12,774 nt of DNA, from the NCBI GenBank assembly GCA_021767845.1, contig JAASSQ010000065.1, forward strand, positions 1-12,774, in the 5' to 3' direction. The stretch's first letter is position 1. Each line of letters starts with the position of its first letter. Under the pieces are notes generated by a model. It ran no database searches. It was not told where the DNA came from and saw nothing but the letters and a program-made list of their open reading frames with translations. Positions 12,263 to 12,774 of the stretch are shown piece by piece. The position numbers and the translations under genes are program-made. This DNA comes from Roseovarius sp. GTDB taxonomy: Bacteria; Pseudomonadota; Alphaproteobacteria; Rhodobacterales; Rhodobacteraceae.

Positions 12263-12774
12263 ATGGAAGCAGAAACCCTGGCAATGGCACAGGAGATGGA
12301 TTTCTCGCTGTGGGGACTATACGCACGCGCCACGCTGATCGTGAAGCTGGTGATGTGGATACTGGTGATCGCCTCGTTCTGGGCTTGGTCGATCATCATC
12401 CAGAAGCTGATCGTCTATCGCAAGGCCCGGGCCGAGGCCGCGGCTTTTGACCGCCGGTTCTGGTCGGGCGAGCCGCTGGACGAACTGTTCGAGGAAATCG
12501 GCCCCGAGCCATCGGGGCGCTCGGAACGTATCTTCGCGGCCGGGATGACGGAATGGCGGCGCAGTCACCGGACCGATGGCGCGCTGATCGCCGGGGCCAC
12601 CGCGCGGATCGACCGCAGCATGGACGTGGCCATCGCCAAGGAAAGCGAAGACCTGCAAAGCGGCTTGCCGATCCTGGCCACCGTGGGATCGACGGCGCCG
12701 TTCATCGGCCTGTTCGGCACTGTCTGGGGTATCATGAACGCCTTTATCGAAATTGCCGAGCAGCAGAACACCAA
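12263..12774 (+). CDS. tolQ: Tol-Pal system protein TolQ, N-terminal part (cut by window edge)
   Basis: TolQ forms, with TolR, the inner-membrane proton channel that powers TolA and the Tol-Pal constriction of the envelope at division. The first 170 codons are present. The first membrane helix is at about residues 24-46 (LIVKLVMWILVIASFWAWSIII), followed by the basic cytoplasmic loop and the start of the second helix with the family motif LPILATVGSTAPFIGLFGTVWGIMNAF (135-161). The N-terminus MEAETLAMAQEMDFSLW and the ATG at 12263 are as I would expect for Rhodobacterales; AGCAGG lies just upstream. tolR, tolA, tolB and pal should follow outside the window. Confidence 0.95.
   Translation, partial: MEAETLAMAQEMDFSLWGLYARATLIVKLVMWILVIASFWAWSIIIQKLIVYRKARAEAAAFDRRFWSGEPLDELFEEIGPEPSGRSERIFAAGMTEWRRSHRTDGALIAGATARIDRSMDVAIAKESEDLQSGLPILATVGSTAPFIGLFGTVWGIMNAFIEIAEQQNT

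Overview
The window looks like an alphaproteobacterial chromosome of the Rhodobacterales (Roseobacter/Rhodobacter type). The evidence is the very GC-rich coding bias, the gene order prmA - small membrane protein - DUF1127 - ruvCAB - (SGNH hydrolase, hypothetical protein, thpR) - ybgC - tolQ, and the protein sequences themselves. Genus cannot be assigned from sequence reading alone.

Left part (1-8111), ordinary host chromosome. A YeeE/YedE-family transporter (cut by the window edge) is divergent from an MFS transporter. The shared intergenic region holds an FNR-like box and two hairpins. prmA (ribosomal protein L11 methyltransferase) and a small membrane protein follow, then a strong two-way terminator and a convergent DUF1127 gene. 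The Holliday-junction operon ruvC-ruvA-ruvB runs rightwards, with a 4-base overlap and a 3-base gap. An SGNH hydrolase, an unrecognised 213-aa protein preceded by three evenly spaced palindromes, and the RNA 2',3'-cyclic phosphodiesterase thpR complete this part.

Middle (8136-11757), a visibly AT-richer integrated element of about 3.6 kb inserted in codon 12 of ybgC, the first gene of the tol-pal cluster. An identical 20-bp core flanks it as a direct repeat. The displaced start of ybgC remains at 8121. The element's right end supplies a replacement start, ribosome binding site and first codons, so the downstream ybgC is still an open, full-length gene. Inside are tandem GTGACCACC motifs at both ends (probable integrase arm sites), a mobilization module on the minus strand, a 5'-intact but 3'-truncated ABC-type ATPase, and an integrase lacking its catalytic domain. 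The mobilization module consists of a possible oriT, a frameshifted mobC, a 3-His relaxase, and a second gene nested inside the relaxase in another frame. The ATPase and integrase meet tail to tail at about 10.95 kb, as if one deletion removed the 3' ends of both. The element therefore looks unable to excise by itself, though its relaxase may still work.

Right part (11758-12774), host sequence again: the rest of ybgC (acyl-CoA thioesterase of the Tol-Pal locus) and the first 170 codons of tolQ. The most interesting content is the gene-remodelling insertion into ybgC and the compact overlapping mobilization genes. Most other host genes are standard.
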